NCBI GenBank assembly: GCA_964389575.1
Contig: CAYMFF010000006.1
Span: forward strand, 4,253-68,252
DNA from: JAGNRR01 sp964389575
Lineage (GTDB): Bacteria; Bacteroidota; Bacteroidia; Chitinophagales; Chitinophagaceae
Direction of reading: 5' to 3'
DNA length: 64,000 nt
Under the pieces are notes generated by a model, which was not told the DNA's origin, made no database searches, and saw only the letters and a program-made list of their open reading frames with translations. A program made the translations under genes and the position numbers. This document shows, piece by piece, positions 36,517-44,753 of this stretch. Within the stretch, counting starts at the first letter, position 1. Each line of letters opens with the position of its first letter.

Positions 36517-38460
36517 TTATAAACTCTCTACAAAATCGCTAAAGACTTTTTTGTGTTTCTCTAGATCTAAATCGGGAGAGACGGCCACACGGGCAATATA
36601 ATCTTTGTCGCCTTCTTTGGTGGTGCCTTGGGTAGAGGTGGCGGGTATAGTCCAATAGCACCCTTGCAGCTGCCCATAGCTTACGCAGTATTTGCTTTGG
36701 GTAGGGATATTGCTAATCATAAGCTTAATGAGTTTATGGTTGCGGGCTCTTTTGTTGGTTTCTTTTTCCTGTGGCGTATCGCCATGGGTAGGCAGGTCTA
36801 ATGAAAATACGGAGGGCGTAAATCCTTGTGCGGCCAGCTCCTCGGATACAAAATTAATCTTGGCCGTAGGTAGTGTGGCTTGGATATGATTTACAAAGTC
36901 GCGGGTGTTTTTATAGGCATCGGCGATGCGCTGGTTCATGGAAGGGAGTTGTGCCGCTAGTATTTGGTACTGCAAAGCGGTGGCCTCATTATCGCAGAGG
37001 TGTAGGTGTGTTTCTATTTTTTGTAGGAGGTCGGCTGCTTTTTGGTTGGCGGCTACATAACCTGCAGTGCATTTTCCACCGCTGGGGAATTTGGAACCGC
37101 TGGCATAGGATAGTGCGCTAACTGTTGAGAGGATGGCGCCTTCTCCCAGGAAGTGAAAATTAGGGCAGAAGGTTTGGTCGAGTATAAATACGGGCGCTAT
37201 GGCGGTGGTGCCGTCTGCGGTTTGGCGGGTGGTGGCTAGTGCTTCTTTTAGTTTTTGTAAGTCGGGAACTTCTACTCTTGGGTTGGTTGGGATTTCGGCT
37301 ATTATATATGGTACGGCGTCTTGCTTGGCTAAGGTGTCTAGTACTTGGTGTACGCTTTGTACCATATCGTTATCGCCATCTACGGGTAAATCCACCACCT
37401 CCACATTATCTATACAAGCCGCTACTCGGCGTGCTTGGTCGTTGGTGCCGCCATAACAATTGGGCGGTACGATAAATTTTATGTCTTTGCCGGGGTGTGC
37501 TTCGAGTGCATGATGCACTAAGCCCATCATTATAGCATATTGTATGCTTAGTCCGCTGGAGGCTATTAATGGAGTGGACTTTGTAGCTGTAATGTTCTTT
37601 ATAAGGTCTTGAACTTTTGCTTTGTTTGTCGGCAGATTTGATAATGTGTCGATTTGATGATTTGATGATTTGGTAATTTCATTGCCCTGGTGCGCTAGTG
37701 CCGCTAAAGCGGCATGACAATTTATGGGTGTCATGGCGATGGTTTCTCTACGGCGTACGTGTTGGATTTCTGCTATATAATCTTCGTTTCCTTTGCTAAC
37801 TAAAAGAATACTTCCCTCGACGTTATCGGAGTGATTTAAATAGAAATCTATGTTATCGTAAAGGTCGAAATCTGTGATACCGTGTCCAGTTTTAGCGGGA
37901 GCTTGGCCAGCCATAGCGGGTTCCTGCCACGCTCCAGCGTGGTGTTTTTCTTGTATGAAGATAGTGCTTCCACTATAGCTAGCTATGCTGGCTCCTTTTT
38001 TTACTTTTTCTACTTCTGCCGTATAACCGTAAACTGTTTTTAATATTTCGACATCAAAGTTCTTTGGTAGGCTATCGGTATACAGTATTCTGGTGTTTTT
38101 ATTTTCTAAGGCGTTTTTTCTTAGAATGGCTAATATGGGCGTTGTCTGCGAGCTGAAACTTATAACCCCGCTGGGGCGGGGCAAGCTATTCTTCGGCGCT
38201 ACTAAATTGGCTATCGCCCATTCTAATATGCAACTTAAGGGGTGGCCTAGTCTTATGTAATCATAAGCCGTTGGTAACGCTTGCAGCGTTATTTTGTCGT
38301 AAACATTATTCTTATATAAAGTCGTAAACTGATCTATGAACTGGGTTTTGGCTTGGCTTTCGTCGTAGATATCTAGTCTATGTGTGGTTAGGCTTAACCA
38401 GTCTGTTGGTTTGTTTTCTAGGACTTTTTTTATGTAGTCTTGGATTTTGTTTTCGCTCAT
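36517..38460 (-). CDS. Large cystathionine-synthase-like PLP enzyme
   Basis: 647 residues from the ATG at 38460. The longer frame to 38628 translates a dispersed repeat (KHVFDKLRLTIPK) and is rejected. The C-terminal two-thirds is a fold-type I PLP enzyme of the Cys/Met metabolism group: PNCYGGTNDQARR (cofactor-phosphate loop), PTNPRVEVPD, ILDQTF with the pyridine-binding Asp, and the Schiff-base Lys in YASGSKFPSGGKCTAGYV. The N-terminal 200 residues are extra for this family. At least four GC-rich palindromes interrupt the coding sequence in frame (37700, 37927, 38166, 38275), giving low-complexity peptides such as QEPAMAGQAPAKTG. The base composition is richer in GC than the neighbours, suggesting transfer. 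The reaction is unknown. Confidence 0.78.
   Translation of the reverse strand: MSENKIQDYIKKVLENKPTDWLSLTTHRLDIYDESQAKTQFIDQFTTLYKNNVYDKITLQALPTAYDYIRLGHPLSCILEWAIANLVAPKNSLPRPSGVISFSSQTTPILAILRKNALENKNTRILYTDSLPKNFDVEILKTVYGYTAEVEKVKKGASIASYSGSTIFIQEKHHAGAWQEPAMAGQAPAKTGHGITDFDLYDNIDFYLNHSDNVEGSILLVSKGNEDYIAEIQHVRRRETIAMTPINCHAALAALAHQGNEITKSSNHQIDTLSNLPTNKAKVQDLIKNITATKSTPLIASSGLSIQYAIMMGLVHHALEAHPGKDIKFIVPPNCYGGTNDQARRVAACIDNVEVVDLPVDGDNDMVQSVHQVLDTLAKQDAVPYIIAEIPTNPRVEVPDLQKLKEALATTRQTADGTTAIAPVFILDQTFCPNFHFLGEGAILSTVSALSYASGSKFPSGGKCTAGYVAANQKAADLLQKIETHLHLCDNEATALQYQILAAQLPSMNQRIADAYKNTRDFVNHIQATLPTAKINFVSEELAAQGFTPSVFSLDLPTHGDTPQEKETNKRARNHKLIKLMISNIPTQSKYCVSYGQLQGCYWTIPATSTQGTTKEGDKDYIARVAVSPDLDLEKHKKVFSDFVESL
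37700..37713. repeat. In-frame palindrome GCCGCT/AGCGGC
   Basis: GCCGCT-AA-AGCGGC is a perfect 6-bp dyad inside the PLP enzyme gene, encoding part of an Ala-rich stretch (HAALAAL). A repetitive GATTTGATGATTTGATGATTT-like tract (about 37648-37678) lies beside it. Confidence 0.65.
37927..37942. repeat. In-frame palindrome CCACGCT/AGCGTGG
   Basis: CCACGCT-CC-AGCGTGG is a perfect 7-bp dyad inside the PLP enzyme gene and encodes part of HAGAWQEP. The adjacent AGCGGGAGCTTGGCCAGCC also has small inverted repeats. Confidence 0.65.
38166..38188. repeat. In-frame hairpin CCCCG/CGGGG followed by CAAGCTA
   Basis: CCCCG (38166-38170) and CGGGG (38177-38181), then CAAGCTA (38182-38188), inside the PLP enzyme gene. 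The same hairpin-CAAGCTA layout occurs between genes at 38735-38756 and 38798-38818. Confidence 0.6.
38275..38291. repeat. In-frame palindrome TAACGC/GCGTTA
   Basis: TAACGC-TTGCA-GCGTTA is a perfect 6-bp dyad inside the PLP enzyme gene. Confidence 0.5.
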
Positions 38461-38539
38461 TTTTTTTGCCTTTCGTTGGGTGCAATTTACGGTATTTGTT
38501 TTTTGATTTGGTTTTAGCGGTTGTGTTCTTTTGGGTATT

Positions 38540-38560
38540 GTCAGTCTGAGCTTGTCGAAG
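38540..38560. repeat. TTCGACAAGCTCAG-type dispersed repeat, copy 2 (inverted)
   Basis: GTCAGTCTGAGCTTGTCGAAG is the reverse complement of a CTTCGACAAGCTCAGACTGAC unit, inverted relative to copy 1 at 36488-36510. It lies just upstream of the PLP enzyme start and explains the false N-terminal extension of that frame. Confidence 0.7.
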
Positions 38561-38599
38561 ACGTGTTTTGTTGATTTAGATTGTGTACTAGCTCGGGTT

Positions 38600-38639
38600 C
38601 TTCTTTTGTCTTGAAACAAAAGAAGCAAAAGTTCAAGAC
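38600..38639. repeat. Mutually exclusive hairpins
   Basis: CTTCTTTTGT (38600-38609) pairs perfectly with ACAAAAGAAG (38616-38625). Alternatively GTCTTGAA (38608-38615) pairs perfectly with TTCAAGAC (38632-38639). The two stems share bases and cannot form together. I recall similar sequences as frequent intergenic repeats in Bacteroidota. Confidence 0.55.
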
Positions 38640-39057
38640 TGGGAAGAAATCACTAAAAATTTGCTGCCTTGACTAAAACAATTCAGACTCGCGCAAGGCA
38701 CTTCCTATAGCTGAAGCGCGCTCATGCGCTCAAACCACACTAAAGGTGGCAAGCTACTGAATTGTTTCTTAACGTCAACTTGCTAAATTTTCTTAATCCC
38801 GCAAAGCGGGACAAGCTACGATTTCTTCCAAGGTCACCATGATTTCTTAATCATACTCAAATTGACCAGCTGCGATTTTTTCTTTTGTCAGATAAGTTCG
38901 TAAAGTACTTTAAAGTTGATAAGCTATTATTTCACCTTGGCTTAGCACGTTTATTAAAGGATTTAGAAAGAGAAAAATAAATTTGCTCTCAATTTCAAAT
39001 TGAACTTTGACATAAAATTCTTATATAGAGATATTGAAAACTCAAAATTCCGAAATT
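38640..39057. other. Non-coding repeat-rich interval
   Basis: No open frame is convincing here. It contains two hairpins followed by CAAGCTA (CCAC/GTGG at 38735-38749 with CAAGCTA at 38750; CCCGC/GCGGG at 38798-38810 with ACAAGCTAC after it) and an AGCGC/GCGCT dyad near 38714-38730. Toward 39057 the sequence is AT-rich with no recognised promoter. Confidence 0.6.
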
Positions 39058-40659
39058 ATGAAAACAACTTTACGCTTTTTGTTCCTCAACATTTTATTCT
39101 TTTTGCTAGCCGCTTCTACCCTAGAGGCTCAATCATTATTAGATCGTGCGAAAAGAAGAGCACAAGAAAAACTCGAACGCAAAGCCAATGAAGTAATCGA
39201 CCGGAATATTGATAGAATAGATAATGTAGGAAAAGGAAAAAACAAAAATAACACTGATGGTAAAAGAAATAATGGAAATACCAACGAAGAAGAAGTCAGA
39301 AACAGAACAAACGGCAGATCCTCTTCAGCCTCCAATAATGGTGATGGTGGTGAATTAATGAGCGAAGCATTTGAAAAAGCTTCAATGGCCATTTATAGAT
39401 GTGGCACGTACTTACTCGATTGTCCGATGTATCAAGATATAAGCGAAGACCCTTCTATTAAAGAAGTAAATTTTGGTCCAGAAACAGTGCAAGCACTTTT
39501 AAATAACACAGCGCAGGATGGAGTTACCATAAGAAGTTTTGGTGTACGAAAAGATAAAATTGAAGAAGCAATAAATTATTTAGCCAGTTCAGAAGGACAA
39601 GAAAAATATAACAACCAGTTGGAAAGGGAATATGCCCAGAAAAAATGGTACCCGAATGAAACCTTAAAAAAGATTGCTACGATTACTAAAAATTTACAAT
39701 TCTTGCAAAGAAAGGCTTTACCCAATGATCCGAATCTAGCAAAAATAACCAATTACGCCATGAAGCTAGAAGGCAAATTAAGTGGAAAGAAAACAGCGAC
39801 CTTAAATGCTGTTACGAGCAATGCTTTTCACAAACAAAACGTGAACAAAATTTTCTTCACCAATAACCTAAACCTAAATCCTGCAAATGCAAAAGCTAGT
39901 GACTTCAAAACAAGCTTCCAACCAGGAGAAACGATAAAGGCAGTTGCTTTTTTTGACGATACGTACGAAAAGCTTTACGGCTCCTTTGGAAATCAGCCTG
40001 CCTATACAATCGCCTCACCAGTGCAACATAGTAGCCGACAATTCTTTATTGAAAGTTATAACAAGGCAAGAGATAATAAAAAGAGCTATTGCGATTTTGT
40101 AATTGTCACCGATGCTGCTAATTATAAACCTGCGCCTAAAAATAGTGTTGGAAAACAAATGAAATATTTAGCTACAGAATTACCTCCCCGGGAAGTAAAA
40201 ATGACGGTAAAATTTTCTAAGAGCAATGCAGGCAAAGGTCAACAGGATGTAGCAGGGACTTTCAATTTTAATGCTGATGATGACGCTGGTCTTGCGAGAC
40301 TCGAAGCCACCGCTAAAAGTTTTGATGCGAAAGCTTTAGCCACTGTTGGCATTCCCAAAGCAGGAATGAGAAATTCTTCAATCGAAAAACAACTAATTGG
40401 GCATTTCAATTCTTTAGGTTGGCAAGAAAAATTTTATAAGACGGTGATTGCATCTAAAAGCTATAAAACTTTATACCATAATATTTCTGGTAGAATAATA
40501 GGCCGTACACTAAAAGTATATATGTTTTCAAGAAAAAATGGCGGCTGTATGTATCAAGACTTTACTGTGAAACAAGATAAAACTTCTAGTGGATATGGCC
40601 CGTGGAGAAAATATGGAGTTGGCTCCCAGACTACAGTAGATTGTAAAAACGTAAGATAG
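39058..40659 (+). CDS. Secreted protein of unknown function
   Basis: 533 residues from the ATG at 39058, which begins a clear signal peptide (MKTTLRFLFLNILFFLLAAS, cleavage near LEAQ). The upstream in-frame ATG at 39034 would put polar residues in front. A charged, Asn- and Lys-rich segment follows (about 25-95), with a basic helix KRRAQEKLERKANEVIDRNIDRID at its start that may form a short coiled coil. The rest (about 100-533) is a mixed alpha/beta region without a motif I recognise; it has few cysteines and no sorting domain. It is probably periplasmic. It borders the accessory region and stands alone. Confidence 0.75.
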   Translation: MKTTLRFLFLNILFFLLAASTLEAQSLLDRAKRRAQEKLERKANEVIDRNIDRIDNVGKGKNKNNTDGKRNNGNTNEEEVRNRTNGRSSSASNNGDGGELMSEAFEKASMAIYRCGTYLLDCPMYQDISEDPSIKEVNFGPETVQALLNNTAQDGVTIRSFGVRKDKIEEAINYLASSEGQEKYNNQLEREYAQKKWYPNETLKKIATITKNLQFLQRKALPNDPNLAKITNYAMKLEGKLSGKKTATLNAVTSNAFHKQNVNKIFFTNNLNLNPANAKASDFKTSFQPGETIKAVAFFDDTYEKLYGSFGNQPAYTIASPVQHSSRQFFIESYNKARDNKKSYCDFVIVTDAANYKPAPKNSVGKQMKYLATELPPREVKMTVKFSKSNAGKGQQDVAGTFNFNADDDAGLARLEATAKSFDAKALATVGIPKAGMRNSSIEKQLIGHFNSLGWQEKFYKTVIASKSYKTLYHNISGRIIGRTLKVYMFSRKNGGCMYQDFTVKQDKTSSGYGPWRKYGVGSQTTVDCKNVR

Positions 40660-40715
40660 AATCGTCGACTACGGAAAATAATTAAGCCAATAACATTTTC
40701 GTAAGAAGCGCTATA

Positions 40716-41453
40716 TCAAATAGATATTTGATCAATCAAAGTGCCTAATAAAACAGCAACCAATGAAAAGGCAATAAACCCTAAAAGATAGGCGAAAAAA
40801 GCTTTGACATAATTAATAAATTTACTTCCGTCATAAAATTGCCCAATGGCCCATGAAGTGTATATGAATGCAATCAAACCAGCAAACTGCATCAAATTGA
40901 TAGTAAAAATTCCCTGAATAGCCGCAAATAAGGCAAAAAGCAGCATTCCCATTCCCATGACAAAACAGAGAAGGATTAAAATCTCAAAGAAATTATAATC
41001 ATGCTTTCTAAAAAATAATTTCAGGAACATGGCTATAAAGCCTCCCATTATGATATTGGCATAGCCATAATGATCAGAAATCCATTTAAAAATCTCTAAA
41101 GTAGCAGACTGTTCGGCATCGTCAATTTTCATATAGCCATCTTCAATATGAAAATAATGATTAACTAAGGAGTAAACGAGCGATGTTACAATGATAAAAA
41201 GAATAGGCTTTACCAGTCGATTTCTATCTGCACCTATAAAGTTTCGAATATTTTTTCCTGGACGAACCAGTAATTCTCGCATGGTATAAAAGATTCCTTT
41301 TTCAAAATGAAGAATATGCTTTATCTCATTTAGAATATAATGTCCATCAATTCTTTTCAGCTCAATAGCCTGACCACAATTGGAACAAAAATTGGCATCC
41401 ACTTTCTGATGACAGTTCTTACATTCTTTTCCTGTTTTTGAGATTTTTTCCAT
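40716..41453 (-). CDS. DUF3667 membrane protein with N-terminal zinc ribbon
   Basis: 245 residues. The N-terminus has CKNCHQ...FCSNCGQA (Cys at about 11, 14, 28, 31), a treble-clef or zinc-ribbon pattern, followed by the family segment HYILNEIKHILHFEKGIFYTMRELL and RPGKNIRNFI. Four to five membrane helices fill residues 80-245. This is the typical DUF3667 layout found across Bacteroidota; function unknown. It is divergent from the coiled-coil gene at 41722. Confidence 0.85.
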   Translation of the reverse strand: MEKISKTGKECKNCHQKVDANFCSNCGQAIELKRIDGHYILNEIKHILHFEKGIFYTMRELLVRPGKNIRNFIGADRNRLVKPILFIIVTSLVYSLVNHYFHIEDGYMKIDDAEQSATLEIFKWISDHYGYANIIMGGFIAMFLKLFFRKHDYNFFEILILLCFVMGMGMLLFALFAAIQGIFTINLMQFAGLIAFIYTSWAIGQFYDGSKFINYVKAFFAYLLGFIAFSLVAVLLGTLIDQISI

Positions 41454-41672
41454 TTTGTTTAATCCAATTCTGCATGGCGAATATTCAAACTCACCACTAT
41501 AAATCTACATAAATTACGCTAAAAGATAGTTTCTAGTATTTCAAATTTTCAAATTCGCTTACCGCTCATCAGCCGTTTTCACTTTGCCGTCCCTAAATTT
41601 ATCTGAAAATGGTCTGAAAAATATAGGAAGTTCGTTTTATTTCGTACCTTGCCCATATTCAATCAAACGCAA

Positions 41673-41688
41673 CTATAGCGTACTATAG
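41673..41688. promoter_or_regulatory. CTATAG-CGTA-CTATAG repeat upstream of the coiled-coil gene
   Basis: Two copies of the self-complementary CTATAG separated by 4 bases lie 33 bases before the ATG at 41722. They are downstream of a one-off -7-like TACCTTGC (41645-41652), so probably in the leader. It could be an operator; there is no direct proof. Confidence 0.3.
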
Positions 41689-41721
41689 AGCGCCTTTGAA
41701 AAAACTAAATTATTAAGAATT

Positions 41722-43062
41722 ATGAGCACAGACGATTTTGATTTATTAGACACCTCCTCAGAAAAAATAAAAGCGAGCCAGGTAGATTTTGGACAAGTTG
41801 TAGACAAAATGAAGTCACAACTTAGTGAAAACGATGACCCAGAAATGCGTCAGAAAATCTTGGACGCCACCTTGGACAGTGTAGTAGGAATAGCTGAAGA
41901 AGATAGAACTTCGCTTTTAGGAGCTATTAAAGATTTAACAGACTACTTGGATGAAGTTGGTTTAAAATTTGAATCTTTCACTTCGCTAGATGCTAAGGAG
42001 AAAGGTCATATTGCGAAAGCTCAAACCCGATTGACTAATGCAGAGGCAGATCTTGCAGAGAAAAATGCTAGTAAGGATAATTGGTGGACCCGCCTCTGGG
42101 GACGCGAACGTAAAATTCAAGCTGCAGAACAAGAATTAGATGAAGCAACTAAAAATCGATCACTGGCTGAAAATGAAGCCAAAGAAATGTTCCAACAACG
42201 AATTGAAAAAGCCGGAGTAGAAATTCTTTTGAAAGAGCTTTCGCATAAAAGTCAAGCGGCCGTTACTCAATTAAAAGAGCGTGAAATAGAAATTAAAGAA
42301 ATAGAAGGCAAACTAACAGTTGCTATTGAAGAGGCAAATAAAAATCATACAAAAGCGTTGCAAAAACGCGATGAAGTTGAAGCTGAAATAGAAAAAGCAA
42401 CAGCTGAAATGCAACAACGCCGTAGTGAATTAGAAGAAGTAGCTGATAAGCAATCGCCTGAATACTCAAAAGCCTTGGCCGCTGTTACAACGATAGAACA
42501 AAAAGTGGAAGAATTAAATGGTCGCATGAAAGCCTACACTTCCCTAGCCGCCTCTAAAGATAGTTTCGTGCATAAGCACAACTTAACGATTAAAGTATTG
42601 ACAGGTTTACGTTCTAATTTATTAACGCAACGTGCCAAATTGCAATCGGATACTGAAGAACGTATTAAATACTACGAAGGTTATGCCGTAGCATTAAAAG
42701 CGCGTACCGATCAAGAATTTGCTGCTATCCTAGAAACCTTAGGTGTAAAAACTGATGAGAATGTGGCCAAAACATTAGCTGCAATTTACACGGCCAGCAC
42801 AAAAGCTTCTCAAGAAATGATGGAAAGTATTCCAGAACATGAGAAGAAGATGCACGAAATCTATAAGAGCTATGCCGAATCTTTGGCGACAGCACGTGAG
42901 CGTGATGCAGAAATTCATAAGAACTTTGAGAATCGCTATGGCATAGAAGCTAAGGAAATTTTTGAAGAGTACTATGCAACAGAAAGCGCAGGTGACGAAG
43001 GTGCAGGCGCAACGGAAGGTGCTTCTGAAGGAAGCGGCGCGACGGATGATTTGCTTTCTTAA
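41722..43062 (+). CDS. Long coiled-coil protein, first gene of an AAA+ membrane cluster
   Basis: 446 residues, cytosolic, with no signal peptide or membrane helix. Residues about 95-320 are rich in Glu, Lys, Ala and Gln with heptad-like spacing (AQTRLTNAEADLAEKN..., KIQAAEQELDEATKNRSLAENEA, EVEAEIEKATAEMQQRRSELEEV), a long coiled coil. A short Trp-rich break (NWWTRLWGRE, about 115-124) could be a membrane or partner contact. The C-terminus (about 420-446) is Gly/Ala/Glu-rich and disordered. It superficially recalls PspA/Vipp1-like or TelA-like proteins, but I see no family signature. It heads a same-strand cluster with an AAA+ ATPase and two membrane proteins. Confidence 0.7.
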   Translation: MSTDDFDLLDTSSEKIKASQVDFGQVVDKMKSQLSENDDPEMRQKILDATLDSVVGIAEEDRTSLLGAIKDLTDYLDEVGLKFESFTSLDAKEKGHIAKAQTRLTNAEADLAEKNASKDNWWTRLWGRERKIQAAEQELDEATKNRSLAENEAKEMFQQRIEKAGVEILLKELSHKSQAAVTQLKEREIEIKEIEGKLTVAIEEANKNHTKALQKRDEVEAEIEKATAEMQQRRSELEEVADKQSPEYSKALAAVTTIEQKVEELNGRMKAYTSLAASKDSFVHKHNLTIKVLTGLRSNLLTQRAKLQSDTEERIKYYEGYAVALKARTDQEFAAILETLGVKTDENVAKTLAAIYTASTKASQEMMESIPEHEKKMHEIYKSYAESLATARERDAEIHKNFENRYGIEAKEIFEEYYATESAGDEGAGATEGASEGSGATDDLLS

Positions 43063-43119
43063 GAACTATTTGAATTAAGAATATCGAATAACGAATATTG
43101 ATTTAAGAAATAGAATAAC

Positions 43120-43485
43120 GTGAATAAATATGATTTAGAGGAGCGACTTATTAAATTTTCAGTACTAATTATTGAAATAGTTAATAGAGCGCCTAAATCA
43201 CTGGCCGCCAAGACACTTTCAGGACAATTAATTCGATCGGGTCTTTCAGTTTCACTAAACTATGGAGAAGCCCAAAGTGCCGAATCTTCTAAAGACTTTA
43301 TTCATAAATTAAAAATTATTCTCAAAGAATTACGAGAAACGCATATAAATCTTAAAATCACAATGCGAAGTAAGTCGCACACGAATGAAGATCAAATTCA
43401 GAAAGCGATTAATGAATGCAATGAACTTATCTCCATATTTGTAAAAAGTGTAAAAACAGTTCAAGAGAAACAAATAAGTAAATGA
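43120..43485 (+). CDS. Four-helix-bundle protein (23S rRNA intervening-sequence type)
   Basis: 121 residues, starting at GTG (no in-frame ATG nearby). The pattern LEERLIKFSVLIIEIVNRAPKS, LSGQLIRSGLSVSLNYGEA, FIHKLKIILKELRETH and ELISIFVKSVKTVQ is that of the S23/avd-like four-helix-bundle family, often found in 23S rRNA intervening sequences and as stand-alone genes in Bacteroidota. It sits between the coiled-coil gene and the next cluster gene and is bordered by AT-rich repeat-like sequences. It looks like a cassette inserted into the operon rather than a true member. Confidence 0.85.
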   Translation: MNKYDLEERLIKFSVLIIEIVNRAPKSLAAKTLSGQLIRSGLSVSLNYGEAQSAESSKDFIHKLKIILKELRETHINLKITMRSKSHTNEDQIQKAINECNELISIFVKSVKTVQEKQISK

Positions 43486-43496
43486 ACCCCATAAGA

Positions 43497-43657
43497 GCAT
43501 TTCTAAAATCGTTAATCAGCGTTCATTATTCGACATTCAAAAAAAGATGTTAGAATGCTGAACTGAGATAAAAAAAGAATTAATACAATGAATGAATGAC
43601 AAGAATAAAAAAAATAACGTAACAAAAGCACTCCTAAAATCGTTAATCGGAGTTCTT
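43497..43657. repeat. Direct repeats downstream of the four-helix-bundle gene
   Basis: Two related units of about 30 bases (43497-43526 and 43628-43657) share an identical TAAAATCGTTAATC core (43504-43517 and 43635-43648). Upstream of the gene, 43078-43101 has the near-palindrome GAATATCG-AATAA-CGAATATTG. No gene is seen in 43486-43673. Confidence 0.55.
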
Positions 43658-43673
43658 AAACCTTAAATCAATA

Positions 43674-44753
43674 ATGGATATTTCTCAAATAATAACACCC
43701 GAAGACGCGGTAAAGCTAGAAGATAAAAAACAGTATACATTCTACTTCGATCTAGTTCAACATGCCATGGGCACCTTAGTAGAAGGCACACGCCGTTTGC
43801 ACAACGACCAAGTTTCGCAACAAGAGACTGAGTTTGTTCGCTTATCAGCTGAACGCTTGCTATACACCTTAAACGCTCTAGAACTTCGCTATTTGCACAT
43901 TGATGAGAATACAATGGAAATCGATGTAACCCATTCTGGCTTTCCAAATTCTTCTGCTCTTCGCTTTCTAAGCAATGAAATTACTTTTATTGAAAAAGGA
44001 ACTGCTGCAAAAATTGAAGAAGTCGACCCATTAATTGATGCCTTTGTAGAAAAGCTAATGGTTAAAAAAGAGCATATCGAAAATGAAGATATTGCTCAAA
44101 CGGCATTTTCACTATTTCATAAAAAAACCGAAAAAAATAAACTGTATGACATGTTTGTTTTTGGTGCCGTACGACCATCTGAGTTTATGGATTATGACTT
44201 TGTAGTGTACTGGATGAATTACGATGTGCTGATCAATAGACCATTTATTTCGGTAATGTATTTTGATATAGAAGCTAAGAATACAGGACAACGAAAATAT
44301 GATGAAGAAGAAATCATTAATGCCATAAAGAATACGGTACCCGCATCAACAGTTCAATCTATTATTTATGATATCGATAAAAACGTTGAAGAAATTATAC
44401 CCAAACTGTATAAGCGATTTGACATTGGTCCGTTGGCAAACATTTTCACTAGAGATGATCGTCAAGTATCAATGGCGTTGCGAGAAGGTATTAAAACGAA
44501 AGATTTACCAATGGATGCCTTCGCATTAGAAATCAAAATGGAACAAGTAACTTCTACTGGTGAAGTAGAAACTGGTGGCATCTTTTCGTTTATTAATAAA
44601 AAAACAATTCAAAATTGGAGTGACCCGGTTGCATTTAATTTTTTAATGGCACCCCATATGGTCATACAATATTTACATAACAATCATAGCGAGATTTTAA
44701 AAGGTCTTACTAAACATCCTATCGATGTTGAAGGAATTAAAAAAGAAAACTAA
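43674..44753 (+). CDS. Cytosolic protein of unknown function in the AAA+ cluster
   Basis: 359 residues without signal peptide or membrane helix. A helical N-terminal half (DLVQHAMGTLVEGTRRLHNDQVS, LSAERLLYTLNALELRYLHI) is followed by a mixed alpha/beta second half with VFGAVRPSEFMDYDFVVYWMNYDVLI, MYFDIEAKNTGQ and DIGPLANIFTRDD. I recognise no family and no obvious catalytic motif. Its stop codon abuts the ATG of the AAA+ gene with no gap, so the two are almost certainly translated together and may bind each other. Confidence 0.75.
   Translation: MDISQIITPEDAVKLEDKKQYTFYFDLVQHAMGTLVEGTRRLHNDQVSQQETEFVRLSAERLLYTLNALELRYLHIDENTMEIDVTHSGFPNSSALRFLSNEITFIEKGTAAKIEEVDPLIDAFVEKLMVKKEHIENEDIAQTAFSLFHKKTEKNKLYDMFVFGAVRPSEFMDYDFVVYWMNYDVLINRPFISVMYFDIEAKNTGQRKYDEEEIINAIKNTVPASTVQSIIYDIDKNVEEIIPKLYKRFDIGPLANIFTRDDRQVSMALREGIKTKDLPMDAFALEIKMEQVTSTGEVETGGIFSFINKKTIQNWSDPVAFNFLMAPHMVIQYLHNNHSEILKGLTKHPIDVEGIKKEN

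Noticed and set aside
38461..38628. N-terminal extension of the PLP enzyme
   Set aside because: The extra 56 codons translate a dispersed repeat and part of the alternative-hairpin element; the ATG at 38460 starts the conserved protein.
40660..40715. Possible terminator after the secreted protein gene
   Set aside because: Only short, weak inverted repeats and no T-run.
43486..43673. Possible CRISPR-like direct repeats
   Set aside because: Only two imperfect copies with unrelated spacing; no array and no cas genes in the window.
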